Positions 25,694 to 38,599 of a stretch of 64,000 bases of DNA are shown one piece after another. The stretch comes from Colletotrichum lupini (Eukaryota; Ascomycota; Sordariomycetes; Glomerellales; Glomerellaceae), in assembly GCF_023278565.1 (NCBI RefSeq), contig NC_064677.1, positions 6,262,001 to 6,326,000 of the forward strand. The letters are read 5' to 3'. Below the pieces are notes generated by a model. The model was not told the origin of the DNA and did not search any database. It saw nothing but the letters and a program-made list of their open reading frames with translations. The translations under genes and the position numbers were made by a program. Position 1 is the stretch's first letter. The number at the start of each line of letters is the position of its first letter.

Positions 25694-26731
25694 TCATGCC
25701 ATGGCCTTGTAAAACTGCTCCCATCTCCGCTCTGCAACACCTACAAACTCCCGTATGAGCTGCGGCTGCAGTACGGTTCCTCCATGCTTTGATATCGCCA
25801 ATACCTTCGTCTCTCCCTCGCTTCGGTCCACCACTGCAGTTACCTCTTCATCACATAGACTCTCCTCCAACCTGTCCGGGTCGACCAGAGTCCAGAACTT
25901 GCCGGCAGCAGGCCGATCCGTCGTCTCTTTGCCTGTGAAGACGCCAGCTGTGCAGGCGATAGGGAAGCCGTGCAACGTCAGGGGCTTGGGGCTCTCTCGG
26001 GAGCAGACGACCATCTCGCGGTCTGCGTCCCATCGTGCGATGGGTATCGTTGTGTCGCGAAGGGCGGCCAGGATAGCAGCCCAGGCAATGTCGAAGGGGT
26101 TGCCATCGAACGAGATGAAGAAGATGTCGATGTACAAAACCCAGTATGCCATGACAACCCTTTCACCCTCAGATTTCTCTTCGTCCTCGTCCTCATCCAT
26201 CTTGTCGTCTCCATCATCGCCCTCCATCTCGGCCTTCTCGGCAGGGCGGGTGTACCATATTCTCAGGTCCTCCGGGTCAACGAGGTTGGAGGAATGCAGC
26301 AGTGAATAAACTCTCGTGCTCAGGGTCTGTGCCAGTGTTGTGGGAGGTACGCCGGGGAGGAACTGCGGTGCGCAGCCGGTGGCGAGCTCGATGTTGGGCA
26401 CGAGCAAGTCGTAGTCCTTCAGCTCCGAGCTGGGCTTGCCGTTTTCATCGTCGAGATTCGCAGCGGTGCGGAAGTTGGGGATGTCGGAGGCGAGAAGTGT
26501 TTCGGCGCGAACACCGCAGATGACAGTTGTATCACCCGTCCGCACAACGGCGCTTCCATTGGCATGGGTCAAGCTGGAAGTGTTGACATTGGGAATTCGG
26601 GCTTCGTTGGGTGCGCGGCCGTTGCTTCTGGCAGCGTTGGCGGGCGCGGGAGGCTGGAGGTTTGCGAGGAGGAAGGGGTGAGGGGAGAGCTTGGCGAATG
26701 TATCGCGAGGAAGGCCCTTAGAGGTAGCCAT
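25694..26731 (-). CDS. rrp43: exosome complex subunit Rrp43 (RNase PH fold)
   Basis: A single exon of 345 aa with ATG at 26,731. The N-terminus LPRDTFAKLSPHPFLLANL is typical of the Rrp43/EXOSC8 branch. RNase PH-like elements follow: NGSAVVRTGDTTVICGVRAE, NIELATGCAPQF, YIDIFFISFDGNPFDIAWAA and a C-terminal KHGGTVLQPQLIREFV. An acidic insert (GDDGDDKMDEDEDEEKSEGE) sits in the middle. Role: one of six ring subunits of the RNA exosome, which processes and degrades RNA in the nucleus and cytoplasm. Eukaryotic ring subunits of this branch are known to be catalytically inactive. It is probably transcribed from a promoter just right of 26,731. Confidence 0.9.
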   Translation of the reverse strand: MATSKGLPRDTFAKLSPHPFLLANLQPPAPANAARSNGRAPNEARIPNVNTSSLTHANGSAVVRTGDTTVICGVRAETLLASDIPNFRTAANLDDENGKPSSELKDYDLLVPNIELATGCAPQFLPGVPPTTLAQTLSTRVYSLLHSSNLVDPEDLRIWYTRPAEKAEMEGDDGDDKMDEDEDEEKSEGERVVMAYWVLYIDIFFISFDGNPFDIAWAAILAALRDTTIPIARWDADREMVVCSRESPKPLTLHGFPIACTAGVFTGKETTDRPAAGKFWTLVDPDRLEESLCDEEVTAVVDRSEGETKVLAISKHGGTVLQPQLIREFVGVAERRWEQFYKAMA

Positions 26732-27219
26732 TGTCGTAATATCTTTCGGAACAACGGGAAAGCAGAGAATCCTCTCAATTGAAGCGCAAACGATCTGGAG
26801 GATGGCCTCGGACTTGTCTGAGGTGGGATGAAGTGAGAGCTGGAAATTTTGAGTGGAGTCGGAGGTCGGCGTCAGTGGCTCCGGTGGGGTTCAACTAAGG
26901 TACCTAGGCATGTACCTAGGTAGCGCTGCCAGCGTCCAGTTCCAGGCCCTGCCCGGGCTGCAGTGAACGGATGGTCCCTTCCTGCAGCTGCATCATCCCA
27001 CATCCCTCACCCCACTATACTTTTCCTTGCAGTGTTGACGACTTCAGGACATGAAATCGATCGATTGATTGCGTTCAACCATCACAGCGGCATGTTCTGG
27101 AAACTCGTTTGTACAATGGTAATATGCTTCTATTATATACTGATTTTCATAGTCATACGCATCGTTGTCCTTGCCATGCGACTCCCAGGCAAGACCCTCC
27201 TCCGCCGACATGTCACCGA
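26732..27219. other. promoter region of rrp43 and 3' region of the epoxide-hydrolase-like gene
   Basis: 488 bp. A short cluster of GGTACCTAGG-type words lies at about 26,896-26,924. The plus-strand frame at 26,963-27,310 has no recognisable product. No separate gene is supported. Confidence 0.4.
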
Positions 27220-28344
27220 TCACAGCAAAGCCAGAGCGCTTCCAGCAGTGACATTGACACCGAGACTCAGGTTGCCCAATACTGAGCTGCTCAGCCAGTT
27301 GCCAACATAACCGTTCACATCCTCGGGCTTCTCCCACATGACCCAATGCGTACCATTCACCTCGCCTCTTGACAAGCTGTCGAAGTACGTCTCCATACCG
27401 GTCGACAAGATGGGAGGCAGCGCCGAGTCGAGCGAACCGCCGATGTACAGCGCAGGCTGCGAGTACTTGGCCGTGTACGCCGTAGCGTTGCTAGGGATGA
27501 GCGCAAGCTCGTCCTGCCAGTTGAGCTCGCCGGTACGGTACCAGTTGAGCGTCCTGTTAAAGGGATCACCACCGGCGTAGTTCTCCACGTAGTAGTCGAG
27601 CTCCTCCTCGCTCAACAGCGGCGTGTCCGTCGTTACGCCGTCGAGAAGGTCAAAGTCGAACCCGGCGCCGCTGGAGTTGAAGGCTGATGCACCGCTGGGC
27701 AGCTTGACGCCGTAGATTGTGTTGAGGATCTGGCGGACGCGGGTGGCGTTTTGGACGTCGCCGAGGCCAATGTAGTCCTGGACGGCGTCGGTGCGGAACT
27801 GCAGCTGGTAGTGTAGCGTGGGTAGTGCGGTGGCCTGGTCGACGTAGGCGAGACGGGGCGGTGCAAAGGGGGTGCTGATGACGAAGAAGGCCGAGATCAG
27901 CTCCGGGTGCCAGAGGGCTGCGCGGTAGACGACCGCTCCGCCCCAGTCGTGGCCGCCCAGGATGATGCGCGAGAGGCCGAGGTGGCTGGCGAGAGCAGCA
28001 ATGTCATCTGAGGCGCGCTTGAATGTGCTGGTTGGGTCGGTCAGTCTTCGCCAAGCTTTCCTCGTTGAGGTGAGGTACTGGGTGTAAGAGACTTACTAGT
28101 AGTTGACGTCGGCGGGAGCATCAGTGCCTCCGTAACCCATCATGTCAGGAGCAATGACCCGGAGGCCCTTGGACAGGAGGTAAGGAATCTGGTTGCGCCA
28201 TCCCAGGGACATATCGGGCCACCCGTGGATGAGGAAGATTGTCCCTACCACCTTGCCCGCAGGCTCGGCGTGGATGTAGTTGTACTCGACGCCATTGATA
28301 GTGGCAGTCTGGAACTCGAACCCAAACTTGGTGACAGCGCTCAT
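27220..28344 (-). CDS. alpha/beta hydrolase, soluble epoxide hydrolase-like
   Basis: Two exons on the minus strand, 28,344-28,097 and 28,027-27,220, give 351 aa. The 69-nt intron has donor GTAAGT and acceptor ACCAG; the junction reads VNYYTFKRASDD. The signatures are HGWPD at residues 40-44 (oxyanion hole), GYGGTDAP, and nucleophile Asp110 in GGHDWGG. An aspartate nucleophile, not serine, points to the epoxide hydrolase / haloalkane dehalogenase branch. A candidate acid is Asp283 in GGSLDSA and the His is 310 in GTHWVMWEKP. The cap region contains several tyrosines that could serve epoxide opening. There is no signal peptide, though the C-terminus is hydrophobic and Asn-X-Ser/Thr-rich (GNLSLGVNVTAGSALALL). 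Expected reaction: hydrolysis of an epoxide to a diol. The substrate is unknown. It is the last intact gene before the transposon blocks. Confidence 0.88.
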
Positions 28345-28977
28345 CTTGACTCCAGAATCAGCAAAAAGAACGAATGTCGAAAACGAATGTGAATGCTCTC
28401 AGCGATGGCACTGAAGAGACGAAATGGAAACCAAAAAAACCAGCGAGGAGCCCCCGCCGACTATGTAGTTCTTCATTCTCTCGTCCCGAGCCTCGGCTTG
28501 CGGCAGTGTAACGGTCAATCCGCGGTGGAGACCCCATGTAAGTCTCCTCCGGGTCCTACCCAATTTGAACGGCGAACCCCCTTTTTTCCTCCTCTTTTGG
28601 CATCTTGGCGATTTTCGCAGTGGAGAGGGCGTAGGCAAACAATGCTATATATGGCGTGATATCCGGTGACCCCGGTGTGATATAATTTTTTGTTGGTATG
28701 ACTGACTCTTACCCAATGGGCCAGAATACTGAGGATGGGGGAGGGCAGAGAAAAAATCAAGTTGTTGTGCGGAACCAGCGACGTCAGAGTTCGTAGCGAC
28801 CGTGGATGTTTAGCCAAGCCTGATTTATAGCGTAAAGCGTTATTTTTCACAGGTTTTAGTTGGCTTGGGGATGCATTTTAAGCAATTTAAGGCGGGCTGG
28901 GATCCCTTGCGATCCCTGTGATGAGTAACTACTAATAGAATACGATTATCTAGTGCCAAATCGGTGCCAAAATTAGC
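28345..28977. other. promoter of the hydrolase gene and left flank of the TIR element
   Basis: About 630 bp of ordinary composition. The hydrolase leader should lie immediately right of 28,344. The flank is not RIP-mutated right up to the inverted repeat. No gene is visible. Confidence 0.4.
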
Positions 28978-28982
28978 ATGGG

Positions 28983-29015
28983 TACGGCAGACTGCAAGAG
29001 GCACTCTGCTAAAAC
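28983..29015 (+). repeat. left terminal inverted repeat of the 4.9-kb element
   Basis: 33 bp, starting TACGGCAGACT and ending GCTAAAAC. It still contains several CpA sites, unlike the interior. Confidence 0.85.
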
Positions 29016-32000
29016 ACTTTTTTTATATATTAAAGTAGAAATTGTATTTTATAATTACTTTATTATTTAAGATAGGGTTTAGATTAGTATAATAACTTAT
29101 AAATAGGGGTTATAGAGATTTATAGCTTAAGAAATACTTTAATTTCGTAATATATTAAACTATATAATAATATATAAAATCGCACAATATCGTACCCTAA
29201 TATAAAAAAATTTCTTCTCTCTATAACTTTATTATAAAATTAATTACTATTTTTTACTTTTTTATAAATAAAAATTACTTTTTATTTAAATTATTAAACT
29301 AATAACTTATTTATAAATATTATAATATAAATTTATAATAATTTCTAATTTTTATATAAGATATTAATAAATTAATTAACTTTATAATACTTCTTTATAA
29401 AGCTATTTTAAAATAGCTAATTAATAATAATACTTATATAAGCTCTACCCTTTTTATATAATAAGAATATATAAATATATAAGCCTCGATATTAATAAAA
29501 TTTCTTTTTATAAGCTTAAAAAAACGGGAACGAAGTATTTAATAAATAAAAAAGGAGCTAAAGTAATTACTAATAATTAATATTTCTATTATATTATATA
29601 ATATATCCTTTTTTAAGAACGAACTTAATGGTTTCTAAATAACGACTTATATTAATATTTAAGTTATTAAGAAGTTTATTAAAATTTTTTAGTTTAATCG
29701 CTTTTTAATATTTATTTTATATTAAAATATAATACGATTTGTTATTTTATATTTTATAATAAACTAATGAATTCTTTTAATAACATAAATAGTATTTTTA
29801 ATTAATATAAAGAATTTTTATAATATTTTAAAATATTATAAAATAGTATATAAAGCTATAAGTTTAAAGAGATTCTTTTTTAAAACTATAATTTTATATA
29901 AAAAAAATAATTACTAACTTTTTGTTATTTTTTAAACTAAAATTAAGTTACTAATTATTAAACCTTAGCTAATAAAGAAGGGAAAAAGTCGTATAAAGCT
30001 AATTATAACTAAAACTTTAAGTAAAACGACGTATAAAAATATTTTAAAAATACGGCTTTTAATAAGTATTAATATTAAACTAATAATAAAGATTAAAAAG
30101 GAATTATTAGTTAAGTAAAAAAAGGAAATTATTAAGAAAGAGGTAAAGGCTAAGAAAAAGGTTAAAAATGATAAAAAGAATAAAAAAAACAAGATTATAA
30201 TAGTTTAATAAGAAAATAAAGTTTACGATAGTAAATAACTTAGTATATTATAAAGATAAAAACGAGTATTTTTATTAATAAATAGTTTAGAGTAAATTAT
30301 AATTATATTTATAATTCCTTTTCGTCCTTAGTATTACTTATAATTACGAAACTATTTAATATTTTAAAATTAATTCTAAAGTTTTTTAATCTCTACTTAA
30401 CTTATATAATACTGCTTTATAGTTTATTAAATAAAATAACTTTTAATTAGAGCTTATTACGTATATATTACTTTAAATAAATATAGAAATATTAATATAC
30501 TTTAAAATAAGGATAATTAGCCTTACTAAACTTCGTATTTTTAGCTAATATAGTTAAAAAGCCCTTAATAATTAAAATATAAATTTATAAAGTAATTTAA
30601 AAAAAATATACGTCTAAATTATTATTATTTTAAATAGTATTTAATAATTATTAAACTTAGTTTTAATTAATTAGCTATATAAAGTCTTATATAGTTCGTA
30701 ACGTAGGTTAATAATATAGTTATTATAACTAATTAGAAATAACGTAAAAGTAACCTTTTTAATAACGAATTTAATAAGAGTTCTAAATTTATATAAAGTT
30801 AATAAAATTAGAACGAATTAGTAATATATACGTAAATAGAAATATAATTTAATTAGAGAGTATATTTATATAAAATAGCCCTTAGAACTTAAGTAGTTAA
30901 AAGTATTTTTATAAACGTAAATATACTTATATATACTAAGATATATATTATTTACTTATTAATATACTAATCTATTTTAATAAAAACGATTTTACTAACT
31001 CTTAATTTTAATATTATAAATACTTTTACTAAAGATTTAGTAATTACGGAATATAATTAGACTTTTTATTATTAAATAGTATTATAAAAAGTAATAATAA
31101 ATACTAAATATAAGAACGGCTTTTTTTCCTTAGTCTAAACGAACTCGTAATAGTATAAATCCCCGTTATTAAATAATAATAAGATATTATATAAATATAT
31201 TTTAGGATATATAAATAGAAACCCCTATATAAAACTATATGATAAACTATAAATAAGTATTAATATTAGTATAGATTTTAAATTTAAATAATAAAAGCTT
31301 ATTATACGTATTTAAAGACTAAATATAATTTAATCTAAGAGTCGTAAACCTTTTATAACGGTACTTTATTTTATGTAACTAATTTTAAACTTATTACAAA
31401 AAGGTTTTATAATATATAAAATAAAGTTTATTTTAACTAATAATATAAGCTTATTAGCGAGCTTATATATAAAAATACTCTTTATTATACCCTTTAGTAT
31501 AATAAGTAACTTTTAGTATATTAAAAAAGAACTCTTTTAATTATTATTATATAATTACGAGCTATTTTAATATTTATTATTATTAAAGCTAATTTTATTA
31601 ACGAAGTATTAATAATCCTGTAGTTATAATTATAAATCCTTTAGACTAGAGTTAAAAAAGGATATTTTTATTATTTAAGTATTATTAAAAGAATAATTCT
31701 TAAATACGAATCAATAGATCCTTAGAAAACACCGTACGCTCTTCTTATTATAAGTCCTATTTCGTAAGTTAACGTTTAAAAGTTCGCTTTATAATTCTAG
31801 TATTAAAAACTATAAAGATATATATAATAATTATATTATAAATCTAATTACTCTTTAACTTTATAATAATTATTATTTAATATAGTAAAAAATTAATACG
31901 TAATCGTACTATTCTAAGAAAGTAGTAATATATAAAATAAAAAACTAAAAAAGAAATTTTAAATAAGGGGTAAATGTTTATATATAATTATACCAATATA

Positions 32001-33874
32001 TAGGGGTATCCTTTTATTTATAAGGTTTTATAAGTATATATATTAAAATATAGGCGTTTATAAGGATTTATAATATTAAAAAGGATAAAAAAGTATATAA
32101 TAATAATATATAATAAATAAAAGTTCTATAATTTTATTAAAAACGTTAAACTTTAGGAGGAGCTTTTATATAGTTAATTATAACCTTTTATAGGCTAAAC
32201 TAAGTATATATACTCTAGTTTATAGTTAGTAAGTACCCTATAACTTTATAAGGGCCTTATTACTTAGGTATTAAGCCTAACTATACTATATCTTAATATA
32301 TACTTATATAAACTCCTATATTATACTATATAAAAATATCGAATTAATTACTTCTTATTTAAAGTTTATATAAATTAGTAACGCTCTTTATAATTTTATA
32401 TATTATTATATATACTCTTTTTATTATTTTTAACTTATTTAGCTACTTATTTAAAGGCTTTTATTATTATATAGAAGTATATAATAAAAATAGTACTTAA
32501 AAACTTAAATAGAGCGCTAATACGGACTTTATTATAACCCTTATAGTTATAACTATACTTAACGACCTTAATAAGTATATTACGAACTAATACGAATTAT
32601 TAATAAACTATAAATAAATATAAAGTAGTATAGGGTGATATATAAGTAATAACGAGAGGCGTAGTAAGCATATACTCGTATATAATAAATATATAATTAT
32701 AATTAAAATAGCCCTTATTTATAAAAGTAATATAATTAATAAAAATACTTTTACTAGCTTTATAATAAGTGCACGACTTAGTACTAGTCTTAGTATTACT
32801 ATATACGGTTATTTAAATAGTATTAATAACCTAAGTACGAATTATAATAATATCTAGGGGTATATAACGGCTATTCTTAGTAATTTTAAAATTAAGTTTA
32901 ATCTAACGCTAGGACTAGGTTATATAGGTTAGTATAATAATATTAAATAGTATAGGGTAATATATACTAACCTATATAATACTAAGGTTATGGATTTAGT
33001 AAAAAGTTTTTAAAAAAGAAAATAAAAAGCTTATAAATAATATAAGAATTTATATAATAAGGAAGTTATTATATAGAAGTATATATATTAATAAGGAGGT
33101 AAGAGGTTATTTTATAAAATATAAGGTTATTAAGGTACTACGTAAGTTAGTATATAAAGACTATTAGGAGCTATATACCCTTAATATAGGCCGGAACGCT
33201 ATATTAAGCGCTTATTATAAGTATTATATAGTATATGCAATTATTAAAAAAGAGAGTATCTTATACGAAATTATTAATATATATACGTAAATAGTTAATA
33301 CTAAAGAAAAAAGTAAGTAAAAAGAATTAAATTATAAATAAGTATATATACGTAATTATATTTATAATTACGTATATATTAGCCTAAGAAGAAGTATAAT
33401 TACTAATTAGTAAAAATTATATTAATAATTACGTATAAAATTGCTTAATTATACCTAATTAATATTTCTAATTAATAAATCGCGAATATTATATTTATAA
33501 TTACGTATATAATTAGGTAATAGTAATAAAAATAAAATAAAAAAGGGTATAAAATATAATAAATAAAATATAATTATTAATAAGTAATTATAGGGGCGTA
33601 GGTAGATTACTTACTTTATTTAAAAAATATTAAGTTAATTAAAAAAAAAGGGAAATTAATTAGTAATAGAAATTAATAAGGAGGATATACCCCCTAGCTA
33701 CCTTATTTTTACTAAGTAGCGTAATTACCCTTATATAATTACTATTACTTATAGTTATAAGTAATTCTTTATAATAATATACGGGATTTATTATAATATT
33801 TATTTATATATATAAGAAAGTTGCGCTATTAATACCTTAAATTTACGGTAGCCGTAGGTTTATTAAAAAGAACG

Positions 33875-33907
33875 GTTTTAGCGGAGTGCCTCTTGTAGTC
33901 TGCCGTA
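33875..33907 (-). repeat. right terminal inverted repeat of the 4.9-kb element
   Basis: The reverse complement of the left repeat except for two transitions (ACTACAAG for ACTGCAAG, and CTCCGC for CTCTGC). Confidence 0.85.
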
Positions 33908-33912
33908 ATGGG

Positions 33913-34417
33913 TCTTGACTCGGTGGAACTTTGGGAAACTTCAAGGCCACCGCAACCAAGTTGAAGCTTAATAACTGACGTTGGTCTGTGATATGACCCC
34001 AAAGTCTATATCAGCCATGCGGGATGGCGAATCTGGGGATTGATTGCTTGCAGCTTGTACGCAGCCCTTTGCACTGATCACTGTGGCTCGCGACAATGCA
34101 GGTTGCTTGCCCATCCTACAGCCGTAAACCTTGGAGCCAGACCTTCTTTATGAAAGCCCTCTCTTGGATGTCTATTTTTGAGAGCCCATGTTAAAGGGCT
34201 AACTCGTCGACTCGTTACTCTGAACAACTAGTATCTTGAGTCAGAAAGTATATGCCGGGGTTGCGGCTAGCCACACCAATTTGGACCCTTATATTATATG
34301 TAGTCATTTAACTTTATCACAGGAACCGTCCGTCCTGAGATACCCTTTCGTGCGTATATAGATAAGGAGATAACGCCTGGCAGTGAATGATCCCTATTTG
34401 CCTCCTGCTAGCATCGG
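33913..34417. other. unmutated 505-bp island between two RIP-degenerate elements
   Basis: Ordinary base composition with normal CpA content, bounded by ATGGG on the left and CCTAG on the right. I see no long frame, RNA gene or repeat. It looks like original single-copy DNA that was left between two independent insertions. Confidence 0.7.
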
Positions 34418-34422
34418 CCTAG

Positions 34423-34617
34423 TATCAATAGGTGTGTAACATAGAGAAGAAGCTTACAGAGGCTAACTACTATTAGGGTTTAAAAAATAAATTATTAAAA
34501 TCTACCCTTCCCTCGAGGTATATTATTAACGCTCTATATATACCTAAGCTACTCTTTTATTACTTAGTCCCCCTTTTTATACTCTTTAAGTTATTGTTTA
34601 ATTAATAAAGCTTAATA
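34423..34617 (-). repeat. left LTR (3' LTR in coding sense)
   Basis: The outer 55 bp (TATCAATAGGTGTGTAAC and on) keep CpA and TpG sites, while the inner end is fully converted to TA-rich sequence (TTAATTAATAAAGCTTAATA). The first two bases are TA where an LTR normally has TG, which one RIP change would explain. It lacks a short GAGGCCTGAC-containing unit present in the other LTR. Confidence 0.85.
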
Positions 34618-37600
34618 AAATACTCTCTCCCTTAGGCTTTATCCTAAAGCTTATTTATAATTTATATATATTATATTAATTTCTTATTTAAAAGGTTTTT
34701 AAATATATAATACGAGGGTAAGTATAAGTAGTGCCTATTAGTTTAAATATAGACTTTTTATTTTAAATAATAACTTTATAATTTTATACTTAAGTTACTC
34801 CTATTTATAAGCCGTTTTTACGATTACTAATACTTAAGTAATTATTACCCTATTTTTTTTAATTAATATTAACCCCTTTTTAAGCTATTATAATTTTAAA
34901 TTCCTTTTTTTTTTAATTTATAATTATCTTTTTTATATATAATCTCTTATTTTTATTAATATTTACGCTACTCTCTCGTTATATAAACATTATAACTAAC
35001 GAATATTTTTTAAATCCCTATTTTTATATACTTCTTATATTTAAATAAGTTTTTTATAGAGTCGTTCTGTATTTATTACTAACTTATTTTAATATAAATA
35101 TAGTTCTTAATTATAGAGTTATTATTATTAATAATAAAATAGTTATTAGTGCTATAAGTACGCTTAGTAATAGTAATAATAGCGGTCTATTTAAAAAACT
35201 TAATATCCTTTTTACTCGCCCTAACCTCGTATATATATTATTATTTATATATTATTTATACTAATTATTATAAACTCTTATTAAAAAAAAAAAAGTAAAT
35301 ATTAAGAAAATCGGGGTTAGCTAAGTACGCTTACTCCCCTACCCTACTTACGTTATATATAAAGTACTTAATTTAAAAACTAAGTATTATAATTAGTTAA
35401 GTTAGTAATTTATAGCCCCTAGTTCGCTCTTTTATTTAATACTTTTTTAAGATCTAGCGTGCGTTATATTAAGTATATTACGTAGAACTATTTTTATAAA
35501 AATATAATAAGCGCTTAGTATTATTATTATTTCGTTATTTTTTTATATATATTATATTAATAATATCTTAGGTCTTTAAGTTTATAAAATCTATAATCCG
35601 AACCCTATAAAGTACTACTCTCGCTTTAAACAATAATATTTATAATTTAAAAGTTTATTATTTTATTATTACTTTATTATTATTATTATTTAGGTTATTA
35701 ATATTACTTTATAGCTCTAATAAACTTATTAAATTATTATTAATAATATATAAAGGGTACTTAAGTGGGCTAATAAAGAGGCCCGCTCGACCCTTATTAT
35801 TAATAATAAAAATAATAAAGTAATTATAAGCTCCTCTTATATTACGTTTTTATTTTATAATAATACTATAATTATACTACTTTATACTATTTATAATAAG
35901 GTACGCTACTTAAATAATATTTTAGTTAATATATAGTTACCCTACTTATACTTTATATTTATAACTAATTATTTATAAATTTATTAATAATAAGGAGATT
36001 ATTTCTTTTATAATAACCCCTAGGATAATAACTAGGGCGGCCCTTTTATATATAAAAGTAGTTCTTTTATAAATAAGGGTAGTTTTCTTATATATTATAA
36101 AAATTAAAAAAACGGTTTATAATTAGTACGTTTATATTACTTAGTTATAACTATATAACCCCCTTTTTTTTTATTAATAATTAATTTACTATATTATTAA
36201 GCTTATTAAGAGCTAGGGCGCGCTACTTAATTAAAACTCGTTTTTTATATATACTAATTAATACTACGTTTTTAATATACTTAGCTAGCTCTTATATATT
36301 TTTATTATTATTATATTTTTTTATTAGATTAGGTATTATTACCTCCTCTTTAGCCCTCTATATTATATAATATTTTATATTTTATAAAATAGCTCCCCGT
36401 TTATATTTTTAATAAATAAGGGCTTTTAAAGGGCTTTTTTATAATATTAATACGGCTTAAGTAAGGATATATAAAATATATTATATATTTTATACTACGT
36501 TAATATATTTACTTAATAAGTAACCCTTATTATTTTAATTATTAATTTAACTTTAAATAGGCCTAAATACTTATTAACTAATTTTTAATTAGAACGCTAT
36601 TTATTAATGTTCTTTTTTAATAATAATACTTAGTTATTTATTTTATATAATATATTTATTTTAATTTTATTAGTTTATTATTTATACGTTTTATATACTT
36701 TTTATATAAAGGGTTATAGAGCTTTTTAATTAGCTTATAATTAAGCTATATACTCCTTGACCGAGATATTTTATATACCGTCTCGAGCCCCTATTAAGAT
36801 TAATATAAAATACGTAAATAAGAACTTAAATAGGGCTTTAGTAAGCGCTTTATAAATTATTACATACTAAGTATTATTATATATAAACTTAGCTAAGTAA
36901 AGACGTTATACTTAATCTAATTAGTTTTAAATATAAAAATAGTAAAAGTATTACTTTAAGTATTAGTTTTATCGTTTTATTTAACTATCCGTTTATAAAT
37001 AAAATATAATATTAAAATACTTTTTTGTTATTAAAAAGTAATAAAAATAAGTTTAAAACTTATTTATAAATAATAACCCTTTATTAAAAACGATTTTTTT
37101 AAGTATTCTAAACGTAATAAAAATCTTTATAAATAAGAGGTTTATAAATCCTTAAGTTATAAGGGTCGTCCTTATAATAATATAAACGCTATATTTTATA
37201 AATTAGTTTATTATAATAAGTATTACGTTATAAAGGCGCTTTTTAATTAGCGTAATTAATATAAATAAGCTCGTAATAAAGTCTAGTAATATTTTTTATT
37301 ATAGCCTAACTAAAGTAAATAGGGGGTATAATAAACTATATAACTTATAATAATAAGGCTTTATTTATTAATATACTATATAAGTATTAGTATAACTTTT
37401 TATATCCTTACTTATTTTATTTTAATAATAATAGCGTTTTAGTAATACTATTATTCGCTTTATTTTATAATATCTTATTATAAGCGTATTATAATATATT
37501 TTAATAACCTCTTTTTTTAGCTTCTTATATAATAGTATATAAGCGTAGTTATTATAATATAATAACCTTTTTAAGTTATATACTTAGTTTTATTATTATT

Positions 37601-38599
37601 TTTTCTTAGCTAAATAAGGCTATTAGTTCTTTTTAATTTATTACTTATTCTTTATAAAAACGTCCTTTTATTAAATAGCTTATAATTAACTTATTATTAA
37701 TAACCCTTATTTATTAATTACTATTTTAAATACTTTTATTATATTAAAGTTTTATAGAATAAGTAGTTTATAATTTATAATTTTAATAATAAGCTTAAAT
37801 AGCTCTTTAAATATTATATTATAACTCTAATATCCTAGGCTTATAGTTTTATTATACTTTTTAAAATACTCCTCGGAGTTCCCTCGAACTAGAGCTCTTA
37901 ACCTCTTTTATTTACTTCTTTATATTATTATTAGTTCTATTTTTAAAATACTTACCATTCTTTTTATTTAAGAGCCGCTCCCGTAGCTCGTTTTTATATA
38001 TTTTATTATTATAATTTTAAAAAGCTCTTATATATTTTTAGTATTATAAAGGTCTTTTTTTATTTTTAATAATAGCTCTTTTATTTTATTATTATTACTA
38101 TTTTTATTATAATTAAGTCTTCGTAATAGTCTATTTATTAAGTTCTTTATATTTGATTTAAATCTAATTTTAATATTAAACGTTATAAGTTCGTTTAGTT
38201 AGTATAACTATTTCTTATTTAGTTTTTTTTTTAAATTTAAGAACTATAAGTTAAAATAATTTATAAATACTACGACTTAATTTTAATTATAAATAAGGTA
38301 ATATTACTAGTTCTTTAATATATTTATAATAACTAATAGCTCTATATTTTTTATATTATAATAGCTCTTTATATTTATTAATTTCCTTAATTTATAAGTA
38401 ATTAGGTATTAATTATTTTTAAATAATTATATAATTACTAAGCTAATAGCTCGAGCCGAAGTATTTATTTATAATTATATAAATAGAGTAGGGTTAAAAT
38501 ATTATAATATTAGTACGTTAATAAATATTACTAATAGCTTTTTAAATAACTCTATAATAAATATTAATAGCTCTAACTATCCTAGTTTTACTTTTTTTA

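Larger units (their letters stand above)
28983..33907. mobile_element. RIP-degenerate DNA transposon with 33-bp terminal inverted repeats, unclassified, 4,925 bp
   Basis: The left end (28,983-29,015) begins TACGGCAGACTGCAAGAGG and is inverted at the right end (33,875-33,907) with two transition differences over 33 bp. The five bases ATGGG flank it on both sides (28,978-28,982 and 33,908-33,912), which fits a 5-bp target duplication. The interior is about 4.85 kb of extremely AT-rich sequence in which CpA and TpG are nearly absent while CpG persists, the expected result of RIP. No coding frame survives; the longest open stretches encode only Ile/Leu/Lys-type sequence. A Lys-rich frame on the plus strand near 30,110-30,205 may be the tail of a lost protein. 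A 22-bp direct repeat (ATTATATTTATAATTACGTATA) occurs at 33,355 and 33,488. The superfamily cannot be assigned: a 5-bp duplication excludes Tc1/mariner and typical hAT. Confidence 0.85.

Noticed and set aside
29965..30192. Possible membrane protein (Phe/Leu/Ile-rich, 75 codons) in the AT-rich block
   Set aside because: Composition follows from RIP-made A/T runs; on the other strand it reads as a Lys-rich tail. No support for a gene.
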